Shown: positions 8,605 to 18,858, counted from the stretch's first letter. The stretch is DNA of 64,000 bases from Asticcacaulis sp. AC466 (GCF_000495815.1 NZ_AWGE01000006.1:1-64000), one strand, 5' to 3'. Translations and numbers: made by a program. Notes: a model not told the origin generated them from the letters alone.

Positions 8605-11349
8605 TCAGTTATATTTGAACCGCAAGGACAGGCCGAGATAGCGGCCTTCGTCGCGGATATCGCGCACGAACGCTCTGCCCGGCTCATAGGTGTGGAAGTT
8701 GTGGAACGGCTGGGCCAGAATATTCGAGACATCGAGGTTGATCGTGTAGAAGTCGTTCGGTGAGTAGCTGAACGAGTAGTCCAGGCGATTCACCGCTTCC
8801 GTGCCTTCCCCTTCGACGCCGGCGTTACGATTGTCGTATCCGTTTATCCAGCGCGAACGGCCATTATATGAGAGGCGTGTCGAAATCTTGCCCTTCTCGT
8901 AAAACAGCGCCAGATTATAGCTCCAGTTCGATACACCCGGAATTTTGACCATTGCGCCGGTGCTGTCGATTGTGGCGGGCAACTGGTTATAGGCATCGAT
9001 ATAGGTCAGGTTCGCCTGAACGCCGAAACCACTCCAGGCGTCGGGCAGGAAGTCGAGGAAGGTCTGTCCGGCGATTTCGATACCCTTGATCTTGCCGTCG
9101 CCGGCATTTTCAGGCCGGGAGACTTCCAGCACCCCATAAACCGGATCATTCGTCCGGGTCGTGTAGTTATTAATGAAGCCGTTTACTTTGTGGTAGAATA
9201 CGGCCACGCTCGCCGAAGTGTTTGGCGACGGATAATATTCCCAGGTTATATCGTAGTTGGACGACGTCAATGGCTTCAGATCCGGGTTGCCCGCCGAGCC
9301 ATAGGCGTCCGCGGCGGTCGGACTTGGTGTACCGGTATACTGCGAAATACTGAGAGCAGGATTGAGCTGGCTGAAGTCTGGGCGCGTACGTGTCTTGGTG
9401 ATACCCAGGCGAATCTGCATGTCGTTGGTCGGCCGCAGGCGCATGCTCACGTTCGGAAGTACGTCGATATAGTTCTGGGTAATACTCTTCGGAATGCCCT
9501 GTTGGACTCCGTCCCATGTCACGCTCGAAAAGCCGCTATATTTGCCGACCGTATTGACGACACGCACGCCGATATTGCCGTCGACATCCGAGTTGAAGAA
9601 GTGCGATTCGTAACGCCCCTGGAGATAGGCGGTGCGGGTCGCTTCCTTAGCATTGAAGCCTCGGTAAGGATTATACCCCATAAGATCGGGCGCCCAGTTT
9701 GCTATGCCACCGACATCGTTGAGCTGCGCCATGGCGGCGCGGGTTTCGGCCAGGAGAACCTGACGATTGCCGACAATCCCTTCACGCGACGGCTGAAGAT
9801 AGCTGCGGAAGCCTTGCTCATTGCCGCGGAAAGTATCCTGAGTGAGAGACAGGTCGCCGACGCCGATCGACGTGAACGGAATCGCGAGCGGGAGAGTCCA
9901 GCCGTAACGGTCGTTGCTTTCGAGGAAGGCGTTACGGTCGGAGTATCGCAGCCCAGCCTTGATCTGCTTAAAGATACCCCAGTCGGTATCGTAGACCGCG
10001 TCGCCACGCCACTGGATGCCGTTGCCGCCGACCTTGTAAATGCTTTCGTAGTAACCGCGCCAGATGTAGTGGCTTGGGTCTGACACATCCAGGCCGACCG
10101 CAGTCCATGCCGCCCCGCCGCCGGCAGTGTAATTGATGTTGATTGGATAAGAGGTGTTGAGCGCCGAATCGAGGCTCCACGACGAGTTCGAATAGACGCT
10201 GTTCGTATAAGCCAGATCGGTCGATAGCTTCAGCTTGCCGCTGGTGAAGCTGCCGCCCACCGCGATCTGCTGCGTGTCGGTGCGGTCGTAGCCGGTCGAG
10301 CGATAGAACGAAATCGGTTCGCCACCGGTATTGGTCATGCTCTGGATCTTGTTGGTGCCGTCTTCAAACACCACATTCGTCTTCGTGCCGCTCCACAGGG
10401 GCGCCTGTGCCCAGTCATTGGAATGTTCAGCGCGATAGGCCTGCCAGAGCAAGTCCGCATAGAGTTCGACCTGCGCATTCGGTTTCCATTGCAGCGTGGC
10501 ATTAGCGGATGGCCGCCAGCGATGGCCCGTATCCATGTATACGCCGACGGCATCAGGATATCTGGCGGTCTGCCCGGCCACAGTATTGGTTGCGATATAT
10601 CCGGTCGCCCAACGCACCGCATTGCGGAAATCCTGTTCTGTATAGGACAGATTTAACAGGGCGCCGACTTCGCCGGCGCCGGTATTCCAGCGGTTGGTGA
10701 TCAGTACGTTGCCATTGGTGTTGAACTTTTTATTCTGATCATTATAGGTTTCGCGGATCGCACCGTCGATTTCAAACCCTTTGAAATCGAACGGGCGGCG
10801 CGTACGCACATTGATGAGACCGGCAAGGCCGGGCTCCAGCAGGTCCGCAGTTCCCGACTTGTACACTTCAATGCCCGCCAACGCGCCGGAGGGGAAATCC
10901 TGGAGTTGGACACGACGCAGCTCGGCAGTCGAGATGTCGCGGCCGTTGACTGTCGTCGCGACATCGGGCAGGCCCCGCACCAGGACGCCGCTGCCTTCAT
11001 CGCTGCCGTGAACAATCTGGATACCCGGCAGGCGCGCCAGCGATTCGGCTGCGTTGACGTCCGGGAGCTTGCCGATGTCTTCGGCGACAACGGCATCGAC
11101 GATTGAGTCGGAGCGGCGCTTGATGGCCTGCGCGGACCGGAGGCTGGCGCGGTAGCCTTTAACAACAACGAGGGTCGAATCAGTCTTCGCCTCCGTAGAC
11201 TCGGCTGTGGGCTGGGCCTTGGCGGTGCTTGCCTGCGGTGTAGCGTCTGCCTGCGTCGCGGCATCTGACGCTGACTGCGCAAAGGCAGTGCCCTGCGCGG
11301 CCAGCAGCACAATAGATGCAGACGCAAGTAGTCTAATTTTCGATTTCAT
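8605..11349 (-). CDS. TonB-dependent receptor (Xanthomonas/Caulobacter type)
   Basis: A 914-residue outer-membrane receptor. A signal peptide (about residues 1-24, ending AFAQ) precedes a low-complexity Ala/Thr/Gln linker, a TonB-box-like stretch (TLVVVKGYRASL), a plug domain with the family's usual phrases (DIGKLPDVNAAESLARLPG, then VLVRGLPD) and a beta-barrel of about 700 residues. This is the subfamily common in Caulobacter and Xanthomonas and frequently tied to plant-polysaccharide uptake. The barrel ends in FKYN rather than the usual terminal aromatic residue. AGGAGG precedes the start by five bases. It lies next to GH35 and GH30 genes on the same strand, so its likely ligand is the oligosaccharide they process. 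Confidence 0.92.
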   Translation of the reverse strand: MKSKIRLLASASIVLLAAQGTAFAQSASDAATQADATPQASTAKAQPTAESTEAKTDSTLVVVKGYRASLRSAQAIKRRSDSIVDAVVAEDIGKLPDVNAAESLARLPGIQIVHGSDEGSGVLVRGLPDVATTVNGRDISTAELRRVQLQDFPSGALAGIEVYKSGTADLLEPGLAGLINVRTRRPFDFKGFEIDGAIRETYNDQNKKFNTNGNVLITNRWNTGAGEVGALLNLSYTEQDFRNAVRWATGYIATNTVAGQTARYPDAVGVYMDTGHRWRPSANATLQWKPNAQVELYADLLWQAYRAEHSNDWAQAPLWSGTKTNVVFEDGTNKIQSMTNTGGEPISFYRSTGYDRTDTQQIAVGGSFTSGKLKLSTDLAYTNSVYSNSSWSLDSALNTSYPININYTAGGGAAWTAVGLDVSDPSHYIWRGYYESIYKVGGNGIQWRGDAVYDTDWGIFKQIKAGLRYSDRNAFLESNDRYGWTLPLAIPFTSIGVGDLSLTQDTFRGNEQGFRSYLQPSREGIVGNRQVLLAETRAAMAQLNDVGGIANWAPDLMGYNPYRGFNAKEATRTAYLQGRYESHFFNSDVDGNIGVRVVNTVGKYSGFSSVTWDGVQQGIPKSITQNYIDVLPNVSMRLRPTNDMQIRLGITKTRTRPDFSQLNPALSISQYTGTPSPTAADAYGSAGNPDLKPLTSSNYDITWEYYPSPNTSASVAVFYHKVNGFINNYTTRTNDPVYGVLEVSRPENAGDGKIKGIEIAGQTFLDFLPDAWSGFGVQANLTYIDAYNQLPATIDSTGAMVKIPGVSNWSYNLALFYEKGKISTRLSYNGRSRWINGYDNRNAGVEGEGTEAVNRLDYSFSYSPNDFYTINLDVSNILAQPFHNFHTYEPGRAFVRDIRDEGRYLGLSLRFKYN

Positions 11350-11872
11350 ATGTTCCTCCTGGATTTTTTATGAAGGCCGCTGATAACGGACGGCTCTTTG
11401 ACTTTATTTGTAAGACAATATGACTTAATTTCCACCTTTGATTTTTCAAATCTGACTAAATTGTTGAGATGTGTCGAAATTGTTACAGGGAGGGTTAATG
11501 CTGGTAAAGGTGACCGCCTCTAAGGATGCGAAAATCAGCCAGAAAAGTTTATATATATTAGAAAAATCAGATAGATAGTGATATTTTAAGGGGTTGCGCT
11601 AAGAGTTCTAATCGAAATGGCTGTGCCGTTCGCCCAAGCTGGAGTCCACAGGGCAAAATTTAAATCATATCATTCAGAGTATCTGGCGGCTTTAAAACTG
11701 ATTAGTCAGATGCAAAATTACGCAGACCATTGGCCCTGCCGTACCCGATTAGACAGCTTCTGACTGTCGCGCGTCTTAAGCCTGATAGTCGGCGCATTTC
11801 GCCATGGAGGCGCGAGTCGTCTTCACGAGACGAGCCCGCGAGATGGGCTTTCATTCGCGAGCATCGCGCCAT
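11350..11872. other. Long upstream region of the second TonB receptor gene
   Basis: About 520 bases between the GH35 stop and the receptor start, AT-rich and without a credible gene. It should hold the receptor promoter. An imperfect match (AAATCATATCATT, about 11662-11674) to the palindrome at 18841-18858 is the only regulatory-looking element I could pick out. Confidence 0.4.
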
Positions 11873-13726
11873 CTAACCTTTTACCAGCCCAGGCAAATCC
11901 CAGATTTCGTTGGCTCCGCCCGCCAATGTGCGTTCCGCGCTCTCGTGCAGGTCCAGGACAACCACTTCGTTTTCGCCTGCCTTGAGCCACGGCCCCGGTA
12001 CAAACATTGCGCGTTGCGGTCCAACCGACCAGTGGCGGCCAAGATTGTGCCCGTTGACGAAGACGTACCCCTTCCCCCAGCCCCGCATATCAAGGAATGT
12101 GAATCCCGGCTTTTCGACCGAGAACGTCCCGCGATAAAATGCGGGGCCGTCCGGGGCCTGCGCGCTGAAGGTCAGGCCCGTCAGGTTATCCATCGGCAGG
12201 CCATACTGCGCCCACCCTTCCAGAGGGATACCATTTAGGGTTACGCCACCGATAAGGCCCTTTTGGTCGCGACCAATATTCTTGCCGTAGTTACAATGAC
12301 CATGGGTATCGACCAAGACGTCGAGCACAGCGCCTTTCGGCAAGTCCACCAAAACAGAGGTTTCTTTCAGGCGTCGGTCGAGGGTGGCTACGGTCTTCCC
12401 GTTTATCCGAACGAGGGCGTAGTCGCGAACATCGCCGAATTTGAGCTCTCCCTTGGCCGCGGCCTTTGCCTGATAGCGATACAGCATAAGGCCATGCATC
12501 TGTCCCGCGGCGTCCAGTGACTTAGGCGCTTTCTCAAGGGTTGGCTTTAGCAGCAACTGGTCAAGTGGTGCCGCCTGCCTTAAACGGAAGCGCGGTATAA
12601 TTGCCGGAACTTCCGGTTCGGGAAGCGGCGCGAATGCCGAGGCGGGCAGGTAGTTCTTTAGCAGAGTGGACACTGCCTCGTACTTGGGCGTTGGACGCCC
12701 CGCTTCATCCAGGATGGCGTCGTAATCATAACTGGAAATATCCGCCGCGTAGCCCTTGCTGTCCCAGTTGGCGCCTGCGTACCAGGCGAAGGAGGTTCCG
12801 CCGTGCAGCATGTAGAAGCTGATGGACATCTTGTGGTCGAGCATCCACTTCAGGCTGGCAATCAACGGCGGAATTTCCATCGTGGCATGGAGATCGCCAA
12901 AGGCGTCGAACCAGCCGCCCCACAGTTCCGAATTGAAGAACGGACCATCTGGACGCACTTTCGCGCGAGCGGCAAATTCCTCCTCCGCCTTGTAGTTTGT
13001 GCCGAAATTGATGCCGGCTACCACGCCCGGAAGCGAGCCATTGGCGACAAACTGCGAGGGATCGGCGGTGTAAAGCAAGCCCGAGAAGCCGGCGTCACGC
13101 TCAGCCTGCATGACCTCAGCCATATAAGCATGGTCCGCACCAAAGGCGCCGTATTCGTTTTCGACCTGGGTCAGAATGATCGGGCCGCCATTGTCGATCA
13201 GAAGCGGGGTCAATTCCTGACCCAGCCGCTTAAACCACCGCTTCATTGGCTCAATGAATTTTGGATCGCTTGTCCGCGCAATACCGGTTTCCTCGGGAAA
13301 CAGCCACGCTGGCAACCCGCCCCCGTCCCACTCGGCGCATACATAAGGCCCCGGACGTAAATTGACCCAAAGACCCTCCTCGTGGGCCATCCGGATGTAG
13401 GCAGCGATATCGAGATTGCCGGAAAAGTCGTAAACCTCCGGCGCTGTTTCGTGTACGTTCCAGAACACATATGTGGTCAGGGTGTTAAGCCCCAGGGCCT
13501 TAAGTTTGCGCAGCCGGTCCCGCCAATATTCACGAGGAATACGGGGATAGTGCATTTCACCAGCCAGTATCTGAAACGGTCTGCCGTCCAGCATGAACTG
13601 GTCGCCGGTGACGGTGAAGCGCGGGCTGGTCGCAGAAGCCGAGGCACCCTCAAAAATGGCGAGACTTGCGCCCATGGCGGCCACGGACGCGACAAAACCG
13701 CGTCTGCTCAGATGATGTGAATCCAT
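11873..13726 (-). CDS. GH35 beta-galactosidase, Tat-exported
   Basis: A glycoside hydrolase family 35 enzyme of 617 residues from the ATG at 13726, which has AGGAAG upstream; the TTG seven codons earlier lies before that site and is unlikely. Residues 1-30 form a twin-arginine signal (SRRGFVA, then a hydrophobic core ending EGASA), so it should fold in the cytoplasm and act in the periplasm or at the surface. The GH35 acid/base is E191 (QVENEYG) and the nucleophile E267 (NSELWGGWFD). A TIM barrel spans about 35-340 and beta-sandwich domains follow, including the galactose-binding-like end (GKGYVFVNGHNLGRHW). Family members remove terminal beta-galactose from glycans. With the GH30 gene nearby it fits degradation of a beta-galactan or arabinogalactan. 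Confidence 0.93.
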   Translation of the reverse strand: MDSHHLSRRGFVASVAAMGASLAIFEGASASATSPRFTVTGDQFMLDGRPFQILAGEMHYPRIPREYWRDRLRKLKALGLNTLTTYVFWNVHETAPEVYDFSGNLDIAAYIRMAHEEGLWVNLRPGPYVCAEWDGGGLPAWLFPEETGIARTSDPKFIEPMKRWFKRLGQELTPLLIDNGGPIILTQVENEYGAFGADHAYMAEVMQAERDAGFSGLLYTADPSQFVANGSLPGVVAGINFGTNYKAEEEFAARAKVRPDGPFFNSELWGGWFDAFGDLHATMEIPPLIASLKWMLDHKMSISFYMLHGGTSFAWYAGANWDSKGYAADISSYDYDAILDEAGRPTPKYEAVSTLLKNYLPASAFAPLPEPEVPAIIPRFRLRQAAPLDQLLLKPTLEKAPKSLDAAGQMHGLMLYRYQAKAAAKGELKFGDVRDYALVRINGKTVATLDRRLKETSVLVDLPKGAVLDVLVDTHGHCNYGKNIGRDQKGLIGGVTLNGIPLEGWAQYGLPMDNLTGLTFSAQAPDGPAFYRGTFSVEKPGFTFLDMRGWGKGYVFVNGHNLGRHWSVGPQRAMFVPGPWLKAGENEVVVLDLHESAERTLAGGANEIWDLPGLVKG

Positions 13727-14053
13727 TTGGCGCTTCTTCCTGCTCAATATGTCTTATTGCCCTGCTGCACCTAGGCCGCCCCGAGCCTTGCGGGAAGGAC
13801 AGCGCTGCTGCGTATAGAGCGTTATTTTAAGTGCGATTTATTAAGGTGACCTCAGTTGCTTCGCCATGGCGGGCAGTTCAAAGCGTCCCCAGTGATCGCA
13901 AATTTATCCTTTTGTGTGCACCTGCCTGCTGAAATTGCAGACAGCGACAAATGATTAATAGTCAGGCAATATAAATTTGGCAATTATAAATGTGATTAAA
14001 TGGGCGGAAATGTTGCCAAGGGGGAGCAATCCCTGGCAGGTCCTATTGACGAG
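13727..14053. promoter_or_regulatory. GH35 promoter region with AAATCGCA-type site
   Basis: About 330 bases downstream of the GntR gene and upstream of GH35. The segment 13827-13843 reads, on the minus strand, TAATAAATCGCACTTAA, nearly identical to 16789-16804 in front of the symporter gene. The rest is AT-rich without other clear structure. Confidence 0.45.
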
Positions 14054-14836
14054 CTACCCTTCGTTTGGCAGATTTTGACGCCGCTTTTGTGAGCGGCGCG
14101 TATCTTCCAGGGCAAATCGGACAAGAGATTCCATCGACCAGCGCGCGGCCCGACCATTGCCGGCTTCAATCGCCTCAAACACACGATAGTGATCCTGCCA
14201 GCTATTTCGGGCGTCTTTTGGGTCTGATGATTTCAGCCGCGTGGACCAGGCGATCGCGGCGGCAATGGAGCTGTTCAGGGAGATCAGCACCTCATTTTTA
14301 GTCGCGACCAGCAAGGTTTTGTGGAAGTCGATATCCGCAAGGCGGCCCGTCTCGGTCGCCAGGGTCTCGACCCGCATCACCTCCATTGCGTGGCGCATGC
14401 GATCGAGTTCCTCCGCCGTTCGGCGCTCGGCTGCCAGCTCCGCCGCTGCGGGCTCATTGATCAGTCTCAACTCAAAAAGACCATCAATGAACTCGTCCGT
14501 GGGCGTCGTCTCGAACATCCACCCCATAACCTCGGGGTCCAGCAGGTTCCATTGCGTGCGATCGCAAACACGCGTGCCGCGCTTGGGGCGACTCTCAACG
14601 AACCCCTTTGCCGATAAAACCTTCAGCGCTTCCCTGTAAGGTGTCCTGGAAATATTGAGCGCTTCACTGGAGTCCAGCTGATAGGGTAAAATATCGCCTG
14701 GCTTATAGACCCCGCGCAGGATGTCTACGGCCAGGCGATGCGCAAGCGTGCCGTGGAGGCGCCCGGTTGACACGGCTTCCTCATAGGTTCCTTCAGCGAA
14801 AACCTCGCCTTCGCCAGCATCCTCATGTTCCTGCAT
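14054..14836 (-). CDS. GntR-family (FCD) transcriptional regulator
   Basis: A 260-residue FadR-subfamily regulator. A winged helix lies at about 27-95 (LAVDILRGVYKPGDILP, SRTPYREALKVLSAKGFVES). It is followed by an all-helical FCD ligand domain at about 110-240, with ELRLINEPAAAELAA and the helix starting DIDFHKTLL, which supplies an Asp and a His of the metal/ligand site. FCD regulators usually sense sugar acids or other carboxylates and act as repressors relieved by ligand. The gene lies between GH30 and GH35 on their strand, 89 bases after the GH30 stop. It is the best candidate to bind the repeated AAATCGCA elements in this locus, though that is not proven by sequence. Confidence 0.92.
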   Translation of the reverse strand: MQEHEDAGEGEVFAEGTYEEAVSTGRLHGTLAHRLAVDILRGVYKPGDILPYQLDSSEALNISRTPYREALKVLSAKGFVESRPKRGTRVCDRTQWNLLDPEVMGWMFETTPTDEFIDGLFELRLINEPAAAELAAERRTAEELDRMRHAMEVMRVETLATETGRLADIDFHKTLLVATKNEVLISLNSSIAAAIAWSTRLKSSDPKDARNSWQDHYRVFEAIEAGNGRAARWSMESLVRFALEDTRRSQKRRQNLPNEG

Positions 14837-14925
14837 TCGTCCACCCGAGTCTGTTTCGATAGGCTTTATGATTTAGGTTGGTGATAGACACAAGATGTCA
14901 AGATCTCGGCACGTCCCCGTCCGCA

Positions 14926-16512
14926 CTATCGCAGCTCCACACCGACAGGGCGAAGCACGAAGGTTGTGACCGATTTGGGCGGCGCGACAAGCCCACCGCT
15001 ATCAAATGTACAAGCGTTACATAGATTTTCCGCTTGGTGGGTGGCGTCTGTGACGGTGGTGGATACCCTGTAAGTCCAGCCGGCGTCGAGTGACGGCAAA
15101 TTCAGGAACAGGTGTCGCGAATAAAGTCCCGGATTGACATGCACCATAACCACGGTCCGATTGTCCGGCCGAAGGGCTACGACCGTGTCGGTGTCATCCA
15201 CGGGAATGAACCTGTCGCCAGGCCTTATAAACCGCGAAAAATTGGCCATGGACCAGTATTTTGTCGTGATATGTACCTGCGGTGCAGTTGTGTTATCGTA
15301 GTTCATCTTTATTAGCCCCCAGTCGGAGCCTGACGAAGGCGGCTTGGCCTCGTTCTCAATCGCCTGCCACAACACCCACCCGACTGGTCGCAGGCGATTA
15401 ATGTCGCTGACGATTTGCTCCCCCAGGGCGATCGCGGGACGCATATCATCAAAGGCCTGAGGCACGTTCGGTGGTGACAGATCGACTTCGGACATCCACA
15501 GGCGCTTACCGGTAGCCTGGGCGATATCACGTACGGCTGTCTTTCCGGTGGTGTCGTAACTGTGCACGTTGATCTGGTCTATGGTGTCGATAGCGGCCTG
15601 ATCGAGGCCCGCCCAGTCCTCGACAAAGGTCTGGGCGTTCGTTTCATCCATGGCGGAAAGGGTTGTTGTCAGGCCCCGGTCGCGCAGAGCCTTGGCAACC
15701 GCAGTTATGATTTTTGCCTGGCGCGCGGGAGACCAATGCGCCCCCTCCTGCGTATTGCTGGCGTACCAATAGGGTGTATTGGGCTCATTTACGGGTGACA
15801 GGGTGCGGAAATGAATTTGGTGCCGCTGCTCAAGTTCCGCTGCAACCCTTACCAGATAATCGGCAAAAATGCCTTCATTTCCCGGCAGCAGATTGTCGGT
15901 CAGGCCGTCGACGTTTCCTGAAACTCGACCGCTGACCGTCATGAAATAGGGTGGAGAGTTTGAGAACGCTTCAAAAATCTGATCTTCTCTGGGCACACGC
16001 TCACGGATGGCATCCAGCCACCAGCGCTGCCCCGGATCCGCCAACCAATCCCATTGCGACGGATCATCAGGATTCCACCAGTCATTGCCCGATGCGCCCG
16101 CCGGCCGCTTCCAGAATCCTGAAATATTAGCCCCGCTGCGCAGGTAAGCCTTCTGTTCAGGCGCGTTGCCGCCGCCAATATTATATCTGGCGATATTAAA
16201 TCTTAGGCCGTTCTCACCGTATAACAGGTCAGCCAGCCTATCCCGCTGGGCCGAAGGCAATCTCCCTGTCACATTAGCGAACCAGGCTAGTGCGGTTCCC
16301 CAGCCTTCAAAAGGCTTTCCGGGCTCCGCCCATTTGGGAGACACCGTTACCTTGACCTGTTGATCCGCTCGTGCGGCAAGGCAAGCCGCCTTATCCGACA
16401 TAGCAAACGAATTCGAGGTCGTCGAAGCTCCCGAACAGATGGCGCCAATTGCCAAAATGGCGAGCCTTTTACGCAATTTAACACGCGATCCATAAGATTT
16501 ATACTTCGGCAT
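14926..16512 (-). CDS. GH30 glycoside hydrolase, probably endo-beta-1,6-galactanase-like
   Basis: A 528-residue secreted glycosidase. Residues 1-36 look like a signal peptide (basic start, then LAILAIGAICSGAS). The catalytic TIM barrel has acid/base E243 in SPVNEPN and nucleophile E342 in LWMSEVDL, matching clan GH-A family 30. A beta-sandwich typical of the family follows to the C-terminus. The segments FNIARYNIGGGN, AFSNSPPYFMT and the aromatic NTPYWYASNTQEG resemble the endo-beta-1,6-galactanase branch (GH30_5) more than glucosylceramidases, but subfamily placement by eye is uncertain. It would cut inside the chain and supply oligosaccharides for GH35. Confidence 0.85.
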   Translation of the reverse strand: MPKYKSYGSRVKLRKRLAILAIGAICSGASTTSNSFAMSDKAACLAARADQQVKVTVSPKWAEPGKPFEGWGTALAWFANVTGRLPSAQRDRLADLLYGENGLRFNIARYNIGGGNAPEQKAYLRSGANISGFWKRPAGASGNDWWNPDDPSQWDWLADPGQRWWLDAIRERVPREDQIFEAFSNSPPYFMTVSGRVSGNVDGLTDNLLPGNEGIFADYLVRVAAELEQRHQIHFRTLSPVNEPNTPYWYASNTQEGAHWSPARQAKIITAVAKALRDRGLTTTLSAMDETNAQTFVEDWAGLDQAAIDTIDQINVHSYDTTGKTAVRDIAQATGKRLWMSEVDLSPPNVPQAFDDMRPAIALGEQIVSDINRLRPVGWVLWQAIENEAKPPSSGSDWGLIKMNYDNTTAPQVHITTKYWSMANFSRFIRPGDRFIPVDDTDTVVALRPDNRTVVMVHVNPGLYSRHLFLNLPSLDAGWTYRVSTTVTDATHQAENLCNACTFDSGGLVAPPKSVTTFVLRPVGVELR

Positions 16513-17175
16513 TATTTCCCCGCAGAGGCCCCTTCGTGCTTAGCCCCTTCTTATTGACGTATCCAGGACAAGTTCCCCGCGCATGGCTGCCTACTGAAAT
16601 TCCGACACGCAAAATCGGATGGAGGAGGTGCAGCACATACGCGGGGCGACGATGAAGAAGCCTTCAGTCGAGTCAGGGGGTGGGTCAAAGAGTTGCCTCT
16701 TCGGTGTCAGAGCCGCTGAAAATGCCAAGATCCGGCAGGCTCAGCAGCCACTCCATCAGGGAGGGATGGCGTGTCAAACATCAGCGACAATAAATCGCAT
16801 TTAATATTTGGCAAGTCGATTCTATTTTTTGTCTATGGTGCCCACCTTTGTGATTATCTTCATTGGAGATGCAAGCCCGGCATACAGACCAAGGGGTGAA
16901 AATTACATTCTTGTTAAAAACCAGACAGATGCGTAATTTGCGGGCTAAATGCCTCTCGCCCGGACTATATTCCCGGGTGCGGGAACGTGCTACGCGCCGA
17001 TATGACCGGCGGTCATTCGGGCAAAAAATGTGACTATAAAAAGCAATCGGTTGAAACCTTTTGCGTTCTGCGTATTGAACAAATCTGCGTTCTCCCACCT
17101 TACCCGTCGCTGAATTTTCAGCTACGGCTAAAGAAATCACTTCCACTGACACACGTAAGGCAGGGCCGGCCCGCA
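16513..17175. promoter_or_regulatory. Long divergent control region between GH30 and symporter genes
   Basis: About 660 bases, AT-rich in the middle, with no supported gene. It includes the AAATCGCA-type element at 16789-16804 and a perfect palindrome ATGACC-GGC-GGTCAT at 17002-17016. An upstream frame continuous with the symporter starts at 16987, but its extra 63 residues lack membrane-protein character, so that stretch is treated as leader. Confidence 0.5.
16789..16804. promoter_or_regulatory. AAATCGCA-type inverted repeat, candidate GntR operator
   Basis: The sequence AATAAATCGCATTTAA contains the inverted repeat TAAAT-CGC-ATTTA. Fifteen of its 16 bases match the element in front of GH35 (13827-13843, other strand). 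It is about 370 bases upstream of the symporter start, which is far for a simple promoter operator. Confidence 0.45.
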
Positions 17176-18813
17176 ATGACAGCGAATAGCTTATCGGCTG
17201 TCGATATCGCGATCACTATCGCTTACGCTATTGGTATTTTTATTCTTGCCCAATATGTCACGCGACGTCGGCCGGAATTGCAAACAAGCACAGAAGGGTA
17301 CTTTTTCGCCGGCAACCAGCTCCCGTGGTGGGCGATCGGCGCTTCACTGATTGCGGCAAATATATCTGCCGAACAAATCATCGGCATGTCAGGGTCCGGA
17401 TTTCGTATCGGCCTTGCGGTCGCGTCGTATGAATGGATGTCGGCGGCGACGCTTCTGCTCGTCGGTAAATTCGCCCTGCCTGTCTTTTTCAGTAGCGGCA
17501 TTCGGACAATGCCCGGATTTTTGGCTCAGCGATTCGGGCCAAGCGTCAGATACCTCATGGCCGTATTCTGGCTGGCCCAATACATCCTGATAAATCTCAC
17601 AGCCATACTTTGGCTGGGCGGAACCGCTGTCACCACAGTGACCGGTATGGATCCTATGCTCGCTGTCATTCTGCTCGGCTGCTTTTCCCTGGCGTACCAG
17701 CTATCCGGCGGCCTCAAGGCCGTCGCGCTGACGGATATCGTGCAGGTGTCGCTGCTCACGCTTGGCGGCCTCATCATTGTCGCGGTGACATTGTCCCGTA
17801 TCGGCGGACATCCGTCCCCAGCAGGTGTAATAAGGGGCGCTGGCGAATTGATGCGCCAGTTCCCCGAACACTTCAAAATGATCCTGCCGAACTCAAGCCC
17901 GTACTACAAAGACCTGCCCGGGATCGCCGTATTGGTCGGCGGCATGTGGATCATGAATATCTCGTATTGGGGATTCAATCAGTACATCATCCAGCGCGCC
18001 TTGGCGGCGAAATCGTTGTCTGAGGCGCAAAAGGGTATCGCATTCGCCGGCTACCTTAAACTGCTCATGCCGTTGATCGTGGTCGTACCAGGCATGGCTG
18101 CCCTTATTCTGGCTCCGGAGATCAGCCGGTCCGACCAAGCCTACCCAACCATGATGACGCTATTGCCGACCGGATGCCTGGGCCTGGTCTTTGCGGCGCT
18201 CGTAGCGGCGATTGTTGCGTCATCGGCATCCAAGATAAACTCCATAGCCACCATCTTCACAATGGATATCGTAAAACCCCTTAATCCGGCCATTCCTGAC
18301 GGGAAGCTTGTCGTTATAGGTCGCTTCGCTTCGGCTGTTGCGCTTCTGACCGCTATTTTAGTCGCAAAACCGCTGCTTGGCAGCTTCGACCAGGTCTTTC
18401 AATTCGGGCAAAGCCTGACGGGCTTTTTTGCCCCCGCGATTGTTGTTATCTTCGTGCTTGGCATGGGGTGGCGACATTGCACAACCGCAGGGGCATTCTC
18501 CGCCGTTGCCGTAGGCTTCGCGGCGTCCTGTCTATTTTACCTGGCGTCTCATCTTCACCAGCATCCCTCGCCGGATATGGTTTCGCATTGGGTGGTCAGC
18601 CACCTACCGGATATGCCGTTCCTCAACCGCGTGGGATGGGTCTTCTGGATATCGCTGGTAACGTGTGTTGGCGTGTCACTGCTCACGGTTGAGCCCCCGT
18701 CCGACACCGCCATCGACCTCGGCAAAATCGATTTTAAGACGTCGAAGGCATTCAACGCTGCTGCCTTGGGGATACTTCTCATATTGACCGCCCTTTATGC
18801 GATCTTCTGGTAA
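17176..18813 (+). CDS. Sodium/solute symporter (SSS family, SglT-like)
   Basis: A sodium-coupled sugar transporter of the SLC5/SSS family, 545 residues from the ATG at 17176. That start is preferred because the protein then opens with the usual short polar end and first membrane helix (DIAITIAYAIGIFILAQYV). About 13-14 membrane helices can be seen. The family blocks TEGYFFAGNQLPWWAIGAS and ANISAEQIIGMSGSGF are present, the second being in the sodium/sugar-binding core. LxGGLKAV-type text (YQLSGGLKAVALTDIVQ) is also characteristic. It is divergent from GH30 and probably imports the monosaccharide released by GH30 and GH35. Confidence 0.92.
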   Translation: MTANSLSAVDIAITIAYAIGIFILAQYVTRRRPELQTSTEGYFFAGNQLPWWAIGASLIAANISAEQIIGMSGSGFRIGLAVASYEWMSAATLLLVGKFALPVFFSSGIRTMPGFLAQRFGPSVRYLMAVFWLAQYILINLTAILWLGGTAVTTVTGMDPMLAVILLGCFSLAYQLSGGLKAVALTDIVQVSLLTLGGLIIVAVTLSRIGGHPSPAGVIRGAGELMRQFPEHFKMILPNSSPYYKDLPGIAVLVGGMWIMNISYWGFNQYIIQRALAAKSLSEAQKGIAFAGYLKLLMPLIVVVPGMAALILAPEISRSDQAYPTMMTLLPTGCLGLVFAALVAAIVASSASKINSIATIFTMDIVKPLNPAIPDGKLVVIGRFASAVALLTAILVAKPLLGSFDQVFQFGQSLTGFFAPAIVVIFVLGMGWRHCTTAGAFSAVAVGFAASCLFYLASHLHQHPSPDMVSHWVVSHLPDMPFLNRVGWVFWISLVTCVGVSLLTVEPPSDTAIDLGKIDFKTSKAFNAAALGILLILTALYAIFW

Positions 18814-18840
18814 CCCGCTCCCAAATCGCAAACATATATA

Positions 18841-18858
18841 ATAAATCATATGATTTAT
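18841..18858. promoter_or_regulatory. 18-bp perfect palindrome upstream of MFS gene
   Basis: ATAAATCATATGATTTAT is perfectly self-complementary and lies about 160 bases before the MFS transporter start. Its TAAAT/ATTTA arms are those of the AAATCGCA-type sites, with a longer centre. AAATCGCA itself occurs just before it at 18823-18830. Confidence 0.5.

Noticed and set aside
16987-17175. Longer N-terminus for the SSS symporter
   Set aside because: The additional 63 residues contain scattered Cys, Arg and Pro and no membrane helix, whereas the ATG at 17176 yields the usual family N-terminus.
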